Notes: a model not told the origin generated them from the letters alone. A stretch of DNA of 64,000 bases from Aradus depressus (GCA_963662175.1 OY759225.1:13013601-13077600), one strand, 5' to 3'. Shown: positions 1 through 11,170, counted from the first letter of the stretch. Made by a program: numbers and translations.

Positions 1-137
1 TCAAAAATTCGATTCCGAGTTTACAACGGAATTTTATGTCTTCTGACCTCTAGATTCCAAATATAAAATGTTTCTGTATGTGTATATGTATCGACGCGAA
101 AGTTTATATGTGAATCATTCAGTCAAATCGACCACTT
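1..137 (+). repeat. Repeat B fragment, cut by window start
   Basis: Internal part of repeat B in the orientation used at 32410-33030: a segment around GACCTCTAGATTCCAAATAT, then the recurrent ATGTATCGACGCGAAA motif and CAGTCAAATCGACC. It is truncated by the window edge on the left and by a decayed SINE1 on the right. Confidence 0.6.
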
Positions 138-540
138 GTCACTGGTGGACATGAGCGACTCTACTACTAAATTTTGCTTAGGGTAAGGGCTCTTAAACGA
201 GTATTTGACATATCTTACTTAAAATTCTCTTGGATGTTGAAATGTTGATTTTTCCTGCATTTCTTCCAGAGATGTCTTCTTTTTTGACAATATTCCTGGA
301 CACTTTCACGTCCCTTATTCTGGTCACTATGAACCTAGGAATATAGTCACCTCTGGAAGAGACTCCGAAAAAATCAATACCTGACTTATAACAGGCTCAG
401 GATCATCGCTTAACGTCCCATACGAAGGACGGCGTGCTTAAGTTTTTTTTTTACTTCCCAGATGTAATAAAATAAGGGCCTCTCCCGGGTTTCGAACTCG
501 CAATCTTCAGCTCATTAACAAGCACGCATACCACTGAGCA
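138..540 (-). mobile_element. SINE1, old decayed copy
   Basis: Recognisable SINE1 blocks in order (minus-strand sense): the GGTGGACATGAGC block, a deletion, then CGCTTAACGTCCCAT, AAGGACGGCGTGCTTAAG and the B-box complement GGGTTTCGAACTC. The tRNA-like head is eroded at about 540. It is more diverged than the full copies at 38.9 or 47.6 kb, so it is an older insertion. Confidence 0.6.
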
Positions 541-594
541 CGTATATTTAAATAAATATATTAAAAGTATGAAAAAGAAATTAAAAAAAAAAAA

Positions 595-1000
595 AATGTC
601 TTCGATTATTTTTCCTCTGAACGAATTAATTCATTAATTTTTCGCTCTCCCTCCAAAACCAATCGAAAGTTTGCGCTAATAATCGATAGTTGACTGACGT
701 ATGCGACCTATAGGTTTTTGAATTTATATATGAAATTTTTTGATGATATTCATTACAACGGCAGTAATTATTTTTGAGTTAAATCTCACCCCTTATCTCT
801 CCTCTCCGTTTAACCGATTTGGCTGAAAATCCTTAGGGGCTTAACTCAAAGACCCCAATGACTCCGGATGTAATGAATGTATCGACACAATTTCAGTATG
901 AGGATTCAGACGTCCCAGGTAAGTCATGCCGCATGGTCATCTGGTTGCCAAGAACAAAAAAGTAATAGATTCTTCTGGGGAAGTAGATACACAGACGACT
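595..1000. repeat. Repeat B, two inverted pieces joined
   Basis: 595-838 runs in minus orientation (CTCTGAACGAATTAATTC, CGCTCTCCCTCCAAAACC, a TTCATTACAACGGCAG module). From about 839 it switches to plus orientation (ATGTAATGAATGTATCGACA, then TTCTGGGGAAGTAGAT). The switch is a junction of two copies or an internal inversion. Confidence 0.6.
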
Positions 1001-1334
1001 AGTTTTTTCGCTCAGGTAGTAATATTATTTTCTACTTTTTTTATGAGTTAATCCACTATGGGAGCGAATGATGGCCTAAGAGTTGTCAGTTTGAGAGGGA
1101 TCTGTGGAAACGAGCACAGTCTAGTGTGCACAGTTACACAGTTTTGTGGTTCGATCCGTTAGCTGTGCTACAACAGCCGTGCTAATCCAATCTACAGAGG
1201 CTACGCTCCAGTCTGACATGAGATGCCACTGGGTGGGCTGGTCTGGTACACCTAGGGACCTAAGCATTCAGTACTCTTATCCTTTCCTTGGAAGATGTAA
1301 TTTGGGAGTCATAGCCTTCTATGGTTTAGTTACC

Positions 1335-1415
1335 TAGAGTGTCTGGCATCGCACAGGCTCGGAACTGCCATTTAACGTCCACTCCAAAGGACGGTGTGCT
1401 CAAGAGGGCCTTTTT
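1335..1415 (-). mobile_element. SINE1 fragment, decayed
   Basis: Matches the central SINE1 block (CTGGCATCGCACAGGCTCGG, then TTAACGTCC and AAGGACGGTGTGCTCAAG) with many substitutions; both ends are lost. The surrounding 1001-1600 shows nothing else recognisable. Confidence 0.5.
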
Positions 1416-1599
1416 CTCGAGGGAAGCAAGACCCCCACTCTATTTTGAAGTAACATTTTTCAAAAAGAAAAAAAATAACCATCATATTAAAAACCGTGTT
1501 TCTTGTTAATTAACTTATAATATAAGTTAAATAATAATAATAAGTGAAATATCATCGCGAAAAAAGACAAATTATAGAAATATAAATATAAAATGTGTA

Positions 1600-1795
1600 G
1601 GTAAAATAAACTTAAGCACGCCGTTCTTCGGATGGGACGTTAAGCGATGGTCCCGAGCGTGTACGATCTCAGGTATTCGTTAAAGACCCCTGCTCTAGGT
1701 GAATAAAAATTTACGGTAAGCAAAATTTACGACTCCCATAATAAAAGTCGGGGTCATGTCCTCCAGAGCGACGAGAGAGCGCTCTGGTAGAGATT
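1600..1795 (+). mobile_element. SINE1, 5'-truncated
   Basis: Begins at GTAAAATAAACTTAAGCACG and runs through GGGACGTTAAGCGATGG and GTGAATAAAAATTTA to CGAGAGAGCGCTCTGGTAG. The tRNA-like head and the tail are missing. It is followed to about 2235 by AT-rich sequence with no recognisable feature. Confidence 0.65.
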
Positions 1796-2240
1796 TTTGA
1801 TTAGGTCATTAATATAAGCGGCATTTAGTTACATATGCTTAAGCCCGAAGTAAAGTGGTCTCAATTTACTGCCAATTTTGCCTAAAATTGAACAAGAGCT
1901 ATGTCAGCACATGTGACATCTCAATTTCACATTTCATGTTCGTGGCTGCAATAATTTCTTAGTTACAGCGCGCACAGATCCTCACCGTCCCAGAATAACA
2001 TATATGTAGACACTGGAATAGTAATACATTAGATTGTAATATATTAGATTCACCGACGAATTTTTTTTTTTTTTCTGGTAAAAAAAAATTGTATCACAAT
2101 TTTCGGAAAAGGGAACATCATAAAAATAGAAAAAGTCGATCGACCATAGAATTCTGTTTATGAATGTGAACTAGACCATTTTTCAAATTCGAAGTAGTAT
2201 AAATTTTGTGGCTTTGAGAAGGGGGATATATTGTTTAATG

Positions 2241-3180
2241 TTCTGTCTCACAATCGGCGTTCAATTTACTCATATAAAGTTGTATTTAGTGGCTTGTTAG
2301 TTCTGAATGCATCTAAAGTACCGACACGTTCCTCAACTGCCACGCAGTGCATTATTTAACACTTCATCCATTTAAACATTCATTTATTAACATTTGAAAC
2401 CTGTCTGAATTTTAATTTATGCTCTATTCTTTGGGACGAAGAGTAAGGAATAAATTAAAAGTGCATGCTATGAAAACACGACATTGATCAAAAATTCTAC
2501 TCATGTATTTGTCATTAAAATATACTTTGAATGTCTGTGTTATATATATTTTTTGCGTATAGAATAGGGAATATTATCCCGACTCAGTCCTATTATCCAA
2601 ATATATATCTAAGCTAATGTGGGAGTCCTAAATTTTGCCTACCCTAAATTTTTATTCACCTAGGGTAGGGTTCTTTAACGAGTACCTGACATCGTTTTAT
2701 GTTTTTTATCGAGTACCTGACATTGTTTTATGTTCTGTCTCACAATCGACGTTCAATTTACTCATATAAAGTTGCATTTAGTGGCTTGTTAGTTCTGAAT
2801 GCATCTAAAGTACCGACACGTTCCTCAACTGCCACGCAGTGCATTATTTAACACTTCATCCATTTAAACATTCATTTATTAACATTTGAAACCTGTCTGA
2901 ATTTTAATTTATGCTCTATTCTTTGGGACGAAGAGTAAGGAATAAATTAAAAGTGCATGCTATGAAAACACGACATTGATCAAAAATTCTACTCATGTAT
3001 TTGTCATTAAAATATACTTTGAATGTCTGTGTTATATATATTTTTTGCGTATAGAATAGGGAAGATTATCCCGACTCAGTCCTATTATCCAAATATATAT
3101 CTAAGCTAATGTGGGAGTCCTAAATTTTGCCTACCCTAAATTTTTATTCACCTAGGGTAGGGGTCTTTAACGAGTACCTG
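2241..3180. repeat. Tandem segmental duplication, about 450 bp x2
   Basis: 2241-2690 recurs at 2733-3182 (offset 492 bp) with only a handful of differences. Each unit holds a piece starting TTCTGTCTCACAATCG plus the 3' part of a minus-strand SINE1. The near identity implies a young local duplication that copied host sequence and SINE together. The 42-bp junction (2691-2732) repeats GAGTACCTGACAT, which may have served as the recombination homology. Confidence 0.85.
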
Positions 3181-3294
3181 ACATCGTACAGGCTCGGGAC
3201 CATCGCTTAACGTCCCATCCGAAGGACGGTGTGCTTAAGTTTATTTTACCTCCCAGATAAAATAAAAAGGGCCTCGGTCGGGTTTCGAACCCAC

Positions 3295-3296
<2 letters not shown>
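3109..3296 (-). mobile_element. SINE1 truncated against (TA)n
   Basis: Good SINE1 match from GTGGGAGTCCTAAATTTTGC to the B-box complement GGGTTTCGAACCC, where it runs straight into the TA microsatellite. Its 3' part belongs to the second unit of the tandem duplication. Confidence 0.75.

Positions 3297-3373
<77 letters not shown>
3297..3373. repeat. (TA)n microsatellite
   Basis: About 77 bp of uninterrupted TA dinucleotide at the boundary between a SINE1 fragment and a pogo-like element remnant. Confidence 0.95.
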
Positions 3374-3374
<1 letters not shown>

Positions 3375-4140
3375 CGACGGAATAAATAATGACGTACCGT
3401 CCATAACGACGAAATCGCGAGAAAAAGTTTGGTTCGCCATTACAAATTACAGGTAAAATATCCCTTATTACGACAGTTGATATAACAACGTCATCGGCTG
3501 TAGTAATGCTAGTTTAGACAACTCGGAGAATTAAAAGTCTATAACGACGGACAGAATGTAAACAAAACATCAAGTTAGAGATAATTGGATATATAATTGT
3601 TTTGAGATCTATGAATTCAGTTCATGGAATCATAAAAGACTTGGTGGTTTTTTTTTTAACTTTATTTTCAATTTGTTTGTGTTTTCTAAAAGTGTCAACA
3701 TGACATGTAAAAGAAAATCATTGACGATCGAATAAAATGCGAACATCATTTGGTGGCTGGAAGAGGGTGAGTCAAATTGTACTTTATCAAAAGAATTCGG
3801 AATTTCTCACAATTTCTACCGTGTGGCCAGTGAAGAAAAAACAAAAAAAAAAAACGTTTTGAGGATGAATCTTTTTCTGCAAAAAAAATTCTGATTGAGA
3901 CAATGCTTTGCTGCAAAGGTTGAATCGAAAGAAAAATGTTTAATCTAAATAAGTGCCATCTTTTAAATAAATATAATGTGTTGTTTTTAATAAATTGAGT
4001 TTCTTAAACCTTTATTACTTTGTTGTTTTGATCTTTTATTTGTTATTGATGAGATTGGTAAAAAAAAAGTGATTATATCGACCACTGGTTATAACGACCA
4101 GATTTTCCTATCCCCTTGGAGGTCGTTATAGACGATTTTC
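3374..4140 (+). mobile_element. Pogo/Tigger-like element remnant
   Basis: Internal ATAACGACGG repeats near the left side and AGGTCGTTATAGACGATTTT near the right resemble the subterminal repeats of the pogo-like elements elsewhere in this window. It contains a transposase N-terminus (3700-3850). The left end is destroyed by the TA microsatellite; the right end abuts PLE-a. Confidence 0.6.
3700..3850 (+). pseudogene. Pogo/Tigger transposase N-terminus
   Basis: Reading from the ATG at 3700: KRKSLTIE, one in-frame stop, then NANIIWWLEEGESN, CTLSKEFGIS and a degraded continuation. Basic start, acidic helix and an (L)SKEFGIS helix-turn-helix are typical of the pogo/Tigger (CENP-B-like) DNA-binding domain, which binds the element's terminal repeats. 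The DDE catalytic domain is absent here, so this is a dead fragment. Assignment rests on motif recognition, not a database search. Confidence 0.65.
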
Positions 4141-4176
4141 ACTTATAGTTACATTGTTTTCTTTCTCTTTTCTATA

Positions 4177-4230
4177 TTTCACTGTAACCTGATGAAAGGA
4201 CCTAAGAACGTCCTGAAATGTCGTAGTGAA
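4177..4230 (+). ncRNA. Hammerhead-like motif, PLE-a copy 1
   Basis: CUGAUGA at 4189-4195, stem II AGGAC/GUCCU around loop CUAAGAAC, GAAA at 4215-4218, then AUGUCGU and A as a GUA-type cleavage triplet. Stem I next to the core is only about 2 bp, though UUUCAC upstream can pair with GUGAAA downstream. The core is intact but stem I is weak, so activity is uncertain. Confidence 0.55.
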
Positions 4231-4460
4231 AAAGACACTTCAAAGTTATAGCTAAAAATTATTATCTAAATTTAAATTAAATCATAAAACTCATCTACCA
4301 TTTATTCTAATATTATTTTTTTTATACTCATATTTTCAAGTAATTATTTATAAATTTTATTTATTTTTATTAGTATTGTCAATTCTAATCCATGTGTGTC
4401 AGACTCTAAGAGTTAATATCTGTTTATGTATCTAAATTATAAGCTATCTTAATGTATATA

Positions 4461-5414
4461 CAGTTGACTCTCGAAAATTTGAAACTCAAGGGACGAGGGG
4501 AAAAGTTCAAATTACCGAGTGTTCAAAATAATAAAAGTTCAAATAACCAAGACGGAGTTAGGAAAATATTCAAATAAACAAGAGTGTGATTCATAAGTGA
4601 TATTTATTTAAAAATATACAAAATAATATACATATGTACATACATAATTATGTACATACATAGGTATATGGTACAATTGGTACTCGTAATAATTACGGAC
4701 TTCTTTTCAAAATGAACATTTGCCTATAATATTTTCATTTTTAAGTTTTTGTACCATATATGTATGTACATATGTAAGAAAATTATTTTCTTTTGAGTAA
4801 GAGACTTCCATCTTGCATTATCCAGGGAGTTTTCTATAGTGATGAGAGCTGAGAAAAAATCATCATTCGTTTCTGTCCTGAGGGCGTCGGAGCGTAGAGT
4901 GTTAAGAGAAGACCTTGCCTCGCTCAAATGTGACCAGATTTGGCCGTTGCTCTTCTTCAATTTCTTCCTCGTCCTCATCCTGACAGGCCAACAGTTCAGC
5001 ATCAGTTTGGATCGTCAACGGCTTTCCGCAGCTTCTATAACACGCAGTTTCTCACCAATTGAAAGACATTTATTCTTTCTGGAGCTCATTTTGATTTTTA
5101 AAATTAGAAAAACGCTGTTTAAATTTAACAAAAGAAAGAAAACTGCAAAGTCAATTAATCTAGTCCAGGGCATGTAAACAAAGGACAGGTCTGTGCAGGA
5201 TCAAATGACTCACATCAGAAGTGGGGACTTCAAATTATAGAGAGTTGGGGAGCCCTAACTTCAAATTATAGTGTTGGCGAATATGATGCCATTGCTACAA
5301 CTTCAAATTACCGAGGGGACAAAATGTACATTAATTGTTTACAATTTATCGAGTGTTTCTCAAGGGACCTGGACAAAACTTCAAATTATCGAGTGTCAAA
5401 TCGAGAGTCGACTG
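4461..5414. mobile_element. Pogo/Tigger-like element, TA target duplication
   Basis: Terminal inverted repeats CAGTTGACTCTCG... and ...CGAGAGTCGACTG are flanked by TA on both sides (4459-4460, 5415-5416). Inside, the motif CTTCAAATTA(T/C)CGAG recurs near the right end as degenerate copies of the terminus. At 954 bp it is shorter than a full element but retains the end of a transposase frame on the minus strand. Confidence 0.85.
4724..5002 (-). pseudogene. Pogo-like transposase C-terminal remnant
   Basis: The frame reads LKKSNGQIWSHLSEARSSLN, then TLRSDALRTETNDDFFSALI and TIENSLDNARWKSLTQKKI. An acidic/leucine-rich tail with a LxxL...IE pattern is common at the C-terminus of Tigger-like transposases. 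Its place inside a TIR-bounded pogo-like element supports this. It lacks the DDE domain and is non-functional alone. The family call is an inference. Confidence 0.45.
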
Positions 5415-5764
5415 TATTCTTATTACGTATCCTATTACCATGTTATGGTTTAACAGAAATAAATATTAGTATTATTATTATTGTGTTCATTAATGATTTT
5501 TAGCGAAGATGGTCGACTGGTGTCGGATAGCAAAAATCTAGTAGATTAAATTCTGGGGAATCAAGCAACCATCTTATTCTAATTAATTATAGGCAACTAA
5601 GATGGGGGCGGCTCAGAGGGGAAATAGCGTCCTTGAACTTGCCTCCCGCTGATCGGATTACAAGAAGGGATGTGTAAGGTACACCACAGACAGTGGGTCC
5701 CGCCTCAGCGGCTGTCTGCGGAGTCGAGTTCTGTCCACTTCTAGACTAGGGTATAGTCGGTCTC

Positions 5765-5875
5765 TTCACGTTGGAGAGTTACTATTCATTTAAAAACATT
5801 CGTCAGTGAATCACTAGCAGTGTACTTCCCCAGAACGAATTAATTAAATGTTTGCTTCCCCTCTGACCGTTTGGG
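5765..5875 (-). repeat. Repeat B terminal fragment
   Basis: GTCAGTGAATCACTAG, GTACTTCCCCAGAACGAATT and GCTTCCCCTCTGACC mark the B terminus. The preceding stretch 5481-5764 holds no recognisable feature. Confidence 0.55.
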
Positions 5876-5889
5876 GTAGTGATAATAAT

Positions 5890-6530
5890 AATAATATTAA
5901 ATAATAAATATATTTCCGTTAAACCAATATATAGTAATAGGATATGTCAAATGAATTTATACATTAAGATAGCTAACACATCTATGATTAGTAATAATAA
6001 CAAAACTATTAAAAAAAGTCAAATGAAATTAATAAAAACTGAACAAATAAATACATAAAAATATATGAGTATATAAAAAATAACTAATACAAGATACGTT
6101 CATAATAAGTAGACACATTTTTCAATTTAATGAAAATTAAGATAACTATTTTTAAAAAAAAAACTCTTCGTAAGTGTCTTTATCCCCCAACGATGTTTTG
6201 GGACGTTCTTACGTCCCATCATCAGGTCCCAATGTGGCGAGATATAGAAAAGAAAGAAAACAATGTAACTATAACAATATATGAAAAAATAATGTATATA
6301 TATATACAATTATAAATGAATGTATAAAAAACACGATTCTTTATTGTGATTATATTATTCTTTTTGAACAGTGAGAATAAAATTCCGTTTTCGTGTGAAG
6401 GGTTTCCTCTAACATGAACGTTTTTAGTTGAAATATAATTTTTTTTATTGTATCTATTGCCTTCAAGAAGTGGGGAAGGGCAATAAATTAATTCCTTTAT
6501 GAGTTATAATTTTTTCAAAAATAGAAGAGC
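5890..6530 (-). mobile_element. PLE-a copy 2
   Basis: Reverse-oriented homologue of 24040-24640 and 4141-4460: TTCCGTTAAACCAATATA on the left, AAGATAGCTAACACATCT, then GTGTCTTTATCC and the hammerhead complement. No open frame with PLE motifs survives. Confidence 0.65.
6185..6232 (-). ncRNA. Hammerhead-like motif, PLE-a copy 2
   Basis: On the minus strand: CUGAUGA, stem II GGGACG/CGUCCC with loop UAAGAA, then AAAA in place of GAAA. The G-to-A change at the first base of GAAA should inactivate it; the 6-bp stem II is still perfect. Confidence 0.5.
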
Positions 6531-6711
6531 AATGTTTGGTTATTCGAACTATTCTGAATAATATTTGACTTACATAGGGACTTCTAAAGCCTCATAATAA
6601 ATGTTGTGTAGATAAATTCATGAAAGAATAGGGGTTTTTGAGTTAAGCGCCCCCCCCCCCCTCCCCTGAACCCCCCTTCTCTTGAGTCTATTCCGCTGAA
6701 AACACCAATAG

Positions 6712-7180
6712 GTGTCAATGTTATCCATCCAGACACTTCTCCAGGATCCAGGCTTCTATCCCTTCCAAGTCATGTTTCCACCACCATTATCCATCCAGAC
6801 ACTTCTCCAGGATCCAGCCTTCTATCCCTTCCAATTCATGTTTCCACCGCCATTATCCATCCAGACACTTCTCCAGGATCCAGCCTTCTATCCCTTCCAA
6901 GTCATGTTTCCACCACCATTATCCATCCAGACACTTCTCCAGGATCCAGCCTTCTATCCCTCCCAAGTCATATTTCCACCACCATTATCCATCCAGACAC
7001 TTCTCCAGGATCCACGCTTCTATCCCTCCCAAGTCATGTTTCCACCACCATTATCCATCCAGACACTTCTCCAGGATCCAGCCTTCTATCCCTTCCAAGT
7101 CATGTTTCCACCATCATTATCCATCCAGACACTTCTTCACCAGGATCCAGCCTTCTATCCCTTCCAGGTCATAGATACGC
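6712..7180. repeat. Minisatellite, 66-bp unit, about 7 copies
   Basis: Seven consecutive units of about 66 bp (CCATCCAGACACTTCTCC core). Because 66 is a multiple of three and units lack stops, a plus-strand frame of 212 codons repeats a 22-residue peptide. The last unit has a 3-bp insertion. No start context, signal peptide or homology suggests a real protein; it is best read as a minisatellite. Confidence 0.9.
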
Positions 7181-7532
7181 AATCCATTGAATCATCCACA
7201 ACATTCTCACAAAATTCGAATCCCGTTCAATTCTATCAAATATCCTTTTTTTTTAGAAAGTATATTTGTAATTTTTTTCTTATTAACCTTGAAAGGGGAC
7301 AGCGGCTCTACTTGAAAGTTAATTTCTGTTTCCCATCGATAACACACTAATGGATACTGACATAGTGATAGCCCATAGCCATGTCACTTTCAATATTCGA
7401 TGGGTGAAAAGTATCAATGAGGCGAACTGTTATATGTTGTGATCTCTGTCGTTTCGTAAGTGGACCACACACAAAAAAAAACAAAAAAAAAACGGTGAAT
7501 CACCGGTAATGTACCTCCCCAGAACGGATTAA

Positions 7533-7830
7533 TCAAGATCGTGGGTTCGAAATCCGACCGAGGCCCTAAGCTTATTTTATCTGGGAGGTAAAAAAAAAGG
7601 TAAGCACGCCACACGGGATGTTAAGCGATGGTTCCGAGCCTGTATGCTGTTAGGTACTCATTAAAGACCCCTACACTAGGTGAATAAAAATTTAGGGTAG
7701 GCAAAATTTAGGACTCCCACAATAGAGTCGGGCTCATGTCCACCAGAGTGACGAAAGAGCGCTCTGGTAGTAGGCCATATGACCTCGTAGTTAAAGCCCG
7801 AGCATTAGTCATAAAACCAAATCAAACCAA
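7533..7830 (+). mobile_element. SINE1, 5'-truncated, degenerate tail
   Basis: Starts at the B box (GGGTTCGAAATCCGACC) without the A box and runs to GCATTAGTCATAAAACC followed by AAATCAAACC, a decayed form of the CCTAA tail. A small repeat B end (GGTGAATCACC, GTACCTCCCCAGAACGG) precedes it at 7490-7535. Confidence 0.8.
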
Positions 7831-8690
7831 AATGAATATGTAGGGCGCCACAATTTCAAAGTTCAAATTGTAGTTCCTGTCACCGAATTTTCCTTTACAT
7901 TATACTTGACTCCAGAATGATTCTACTTTAAAAAGAAGTTTGTTTATACTTTGTTGAAAGCTTTAAAAGTAATAACAGTCAGTTTTGTGTTTTTTATTAT
8001 TATTATTATTACATTTTTGTTGTAGTTCCTTTCAAAAGAAGAAGGAATTCACGGTGGCAACTTCCGTGAGAACCTCGACTCTAGATCATTTTATACAATT
8101 CTTGTCCTTCCTTTGGCATCGTAAAAAGTTGAGTTCACTCAAGCAAAAACAGGATCGATTCTGCAAGCAGAGAGTTTGCAGTGTCCCCCCCCCCCCCCCC
8201 CCCCCCTGTAAAACGGGATGTTGCACCTTCAAGTTCGTTGAGTTCCAACAATCTTTTTTTTTTTTTTTCTTATTTTTTTTTTTTACAAAGAGTCGGTTCG
8301 GTGGGGTGCGTTTCTGATGTTAGACATCGGAGATTCGTCACACCCACATTTTTTTCTTGTGGGATTTATGAAGGAGAGTTAAGAAGAAGAAATGTCCAGT
8401 CAGTTTGTAGACTGCCCAGATACAAGACATGACCTATCACATTCCTTCCTCTTTCTAACCAAGAACCAAGTTGTAATTTTATTTAGCTTCAATACTAGAA
8501 ATTTTGCGCCACCATTCCCGGCCAGTTGCTCAGGTCTTTTAATTTTAATATACTGCACCTCCGGAAGAACAAATGGAAATCAAGATCGACAATATATAAG
8601 CGGCATCTTGTAAAATTCACTGTGATAATAAAAAAAATGTTAAATACAATAAATAATAATTGAATTAATAGAATTAATAATAAAATCACC
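7831..8690. other. Low-complexity stretch without genes
   Basis: Contains a run of about 22 C at 8185-8206, T-rich tracts at 8252-8284 and AT-rich DNA. The short frames across it are low-complexity translations (poly-Pro, poly-Phe). Nothing recognisable. Confidence 0.7.
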
Positions 8691-9330
8691 ACATTTTCTG
8701 TAGAAATTGTAGCTGGTCTTTTACTAAATTTTGATTTCTTCAGTAATTTCCGAAAAGGACCCTAAAAATATCAAAAGTTCAAGACGTGCAATTTTGAAGA
8801 AAGTGCACCTATTTTTAAAAAAACATTCAATTAACAAATTTTTCAATTGGAATATTTTAAATATAATAATGATATGCCATGTTCAATCCAATGCAAAGGT
8901 ATAAATTATCTTACTGGGTTCGCAGGGAAAATGAATAGCATAGAATAAGAGTAATATTGGGTTTATTTATCTAAACCTACATTATAAATTATTGTAAAAA
9001 AAAAAAAAAAAAAAATATTTTATAAAAAGAAATCTTAGTAATTACTTAAAACTATATCAGTCTTTTTTGTGTTTTTATATTTTGGGCATATAAACATATA
9101 TATAAATAAAAGTACCTTTGCGCATCTACTTCACTGTTATTTTCACTCCTACATGGTTCACTACACCTTAACCCTAAAACACTTCTCTCTTTAGACTGTC
9201 CACTTCCACATCTCAACTCAGACTGTTCCTCACTCTAATAGAACAGATCGTCGTCTTTTGTCTCCATTCATAGGTTGTTCACATTTCGTTTTAAAACAAA
9301 ATGCGACTAGTCCATCTTCATATATTTATT
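8690..9330 (+). repeat. Repeat C, copy 1
   Basis: Homologous in inverse orientation to 13990-14640 and directly to 23815-24030. Shared landmarks are ACATTTTCTGTAGAAATT, TTCCGAAAAGG, AAGACGTGCAATTTTGAAG and TCCACTTCCACATCTCAAC. There is an A20 tract near 9000. AT-rich, no coding signal, class unknown. Confidence 0.7.
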
Positions 9331-9388
9331 CACTAATTAAGTTACTTCACTCCTAACAGCTGTTTTTATTCCTATAATAATTAATTGA

Positions 9389-9760
9389 CTCTTCTGGGCT
9401 GACTTCCTCCATCCTCTTGACTCTACAGGACTCTCTTCTGGGCTGACTTCCTCCATCCTCTTGACTCTACAGGACTCTCTTTGGGGCTGACCTCCATCCT
9501 CTTGACTCTGCAGGACTCTCTTCTGGGCTGACTTCCTCCATCCTCTTGACTCTACAGGACTCTCTTCTGGGCTGACTTCCTCCATCCTCTTGACTCTGCA
9601 GGACTCTCTTCTGGGCTGACTTCCTCCATCCTCTTGACTGCAGGACTCTCTTTGGGGCTGACCTCCATCCTCTTGACTCCGCAGGACTCTCTTCTGGGCT
9701 GACTTCCTCCATCCTCTTGTGTGCAGGACTCTCTTCTGGGCTGACCTCCTCCGTCATCCT
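9389..9760. repeat. Minisatellite, 44-bp unit, about 8 copies
   Basis: Tandem units of 44 bp (CTTCTGGGCTGACTTCCTCC core), with two short variants carrying GGGGCTGACCTCC. Since 44 is not a multiple of three the array is open in all three minus-strand frames in turn, which explains three overlapping spurious frames. It directly follows repeat C. Confidence 0.9.
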
Positions 9761-10970
9761 GACCCATCCTGGCTCCGCATACAGCTCCTAACACAACTAT
9801 TTACCTGATGAAGCACTAACCGCTAGGAAGGACGAAGCTGTCTTCGTGTGTGGCCTCTCCGTTCAAGTCACTAATCGTGTAGTTGGGTTGCCGGTACAAA
9901 AAGACTTGAACCAGATGATCCGGGTGTGAACCTCGTCTTTATTTGACCTTACCATCCATCATTTATTTATAATTATACTGTACCAAATGTTTTATTGCAA
10001 CCAAGATAAGGGACTAGTCACGAATCTCCGTTCGCGGAGCCTCCTCCCAGCCTCCATATCAAAGTCACTCCATACCAAAAAGATCCCAGAATATATTTAT
10101 TTAAATTTTTTGATCTTCAGTTTTCCATTAGCTTTACTACTGTTCAAATATATTGTTACGAACTGACTCATTGTCGATAGATTATTTCATACATTCTTTG
10201 TTGATCTAGAATGGCCCAGGTCATGGATCAATTTATATATTGATTTCTTTCAAATAACATTTTTCGGTAATTTTATATTTGAAATAAGTTTATTTTATTT
10301 TTATTTTTTTCTTCTTTAAGGCATTTCGACCACGAGGGTCATGGATGCCTGATGGATGCAGGTCTCTGGGGATTCTAATTAAATTAGATCCAAATCTTAA
10401 TTAATTTTAATTATATCCAAATTTTGGATAGGCGCAGATTAGTAATGATAAAGGAGATTGCTGTATATGCAATAGAAAGGCTACCTGATGAAGGCAATTT
10501 TGTTTTATAATTTAGACAGGAGGTTTGTGAATTGCAAAAAATGAAATAGTTGGGTAATTTGGCAGCTATTATTGGATAGAATTTCGGAAATATCCACCGC
10601 AAGGTTGAAATTCTCACGCTGGCGACTATATGTTATGCATTCAGTTAGTTTTATTTCTTACACCTTTAGTATAAAAAAGTACTATAATCTAGCGATAATC
10701 TGAAATCGAGTTTTCAACAGATCTCTACGTTTTAAGGTCCCCTTCAACATGACCATTTTCGCGATGTAGTCTATATGTGTGTGTAGAACTTAGTGAGCAA
10801 ACTAGCTAACATAGTAACGATTGTAGCTACATATCTATGAACCTGAAATTTGTAATAAAGCAATTGATTACATTTTGGCTCAAATTGACATCAATTTTAC
10901 TTCGGAACCTATTTATTTTTTTAATTTATTTATCTATTTCATAATTGTTATTGTTGTTTTGTTTATTTTT
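9761..10970. other. Unassigned AT-rich stretch
   Basis: No gene. A CCTGATGAAGC sequence at 9805 followed by GGACGAAGC is reminiscent of a degraded hammerhead core but lacks GAAA. The rest is AT-rich without repeats I can match inside the window. Confidence 0.5.
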
Positions 10971-11170
10971 CTCCTTTATATATTTCGCACATTGCGACCT
11001 GATGAAAAGGCGTAAGAACATCATGGAAAAAAACACTTTCGAAAAAGTTATAAACAATTCTTACCTTAATTTTAATGGAATTAAAAAAATTATCTACTGT
11101 ATTTTTTAATATTATTATTTTTGTATTCATATTTTCAAGTATTTATTTATTAATTCCATTTTATTCCTTT
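10970..11170 (+). mobile_element. PLE-a copy 3, with eroded hammerhead
   Basis: Matches PLE-a around TATATATTTCGCACATTGCG, CCTGATGAAAAGGCGTAAGA and the following AT-rich part (CATATTTTCAAGTATTTATT). Stem II and GAAA are mutated (10990-11035), so the motif is dead. Confidence 0.55.

Larger units (their letters stand above)
4141..5480 (+). mobile_element. PLE-a copy, split by a pogo-like element
   Basis: Homologous to the reverse complements of 5890-6530 and 24040-24640. It starts TATAGTTACATTGTTTTC, carries a hammerhead-like motif at 4177-4230, and continues as AT-rich sequence to GCTATCTTAATGTATA at 4460. The same sequence resumes after 5416 (CCTATTACCATG, GGTTTAACAGAAATA). The uninterrupted copy near 5930-5970 gives the empty site, so the pogo insertion is younger. 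No coding sequence is visible. Confidence 0.7.

Noticed and set aside
7985..8432. Frames with poly-Pro and poly-Phe
   Set aside because: They translate C22 and T-rich homopolymers; no other coding sign.
9800..9850. Hammerhead-like CCUGAUGAAGC ... GGACGAAGC (plus)
   Set aside because: GAAG replaces GAAA and no stem II is convincing.
10489..10530. CUGAUGA at 10494
   Set aside because: No GAAA with a pairing stem follows within a plausible distance; chance occurrence.
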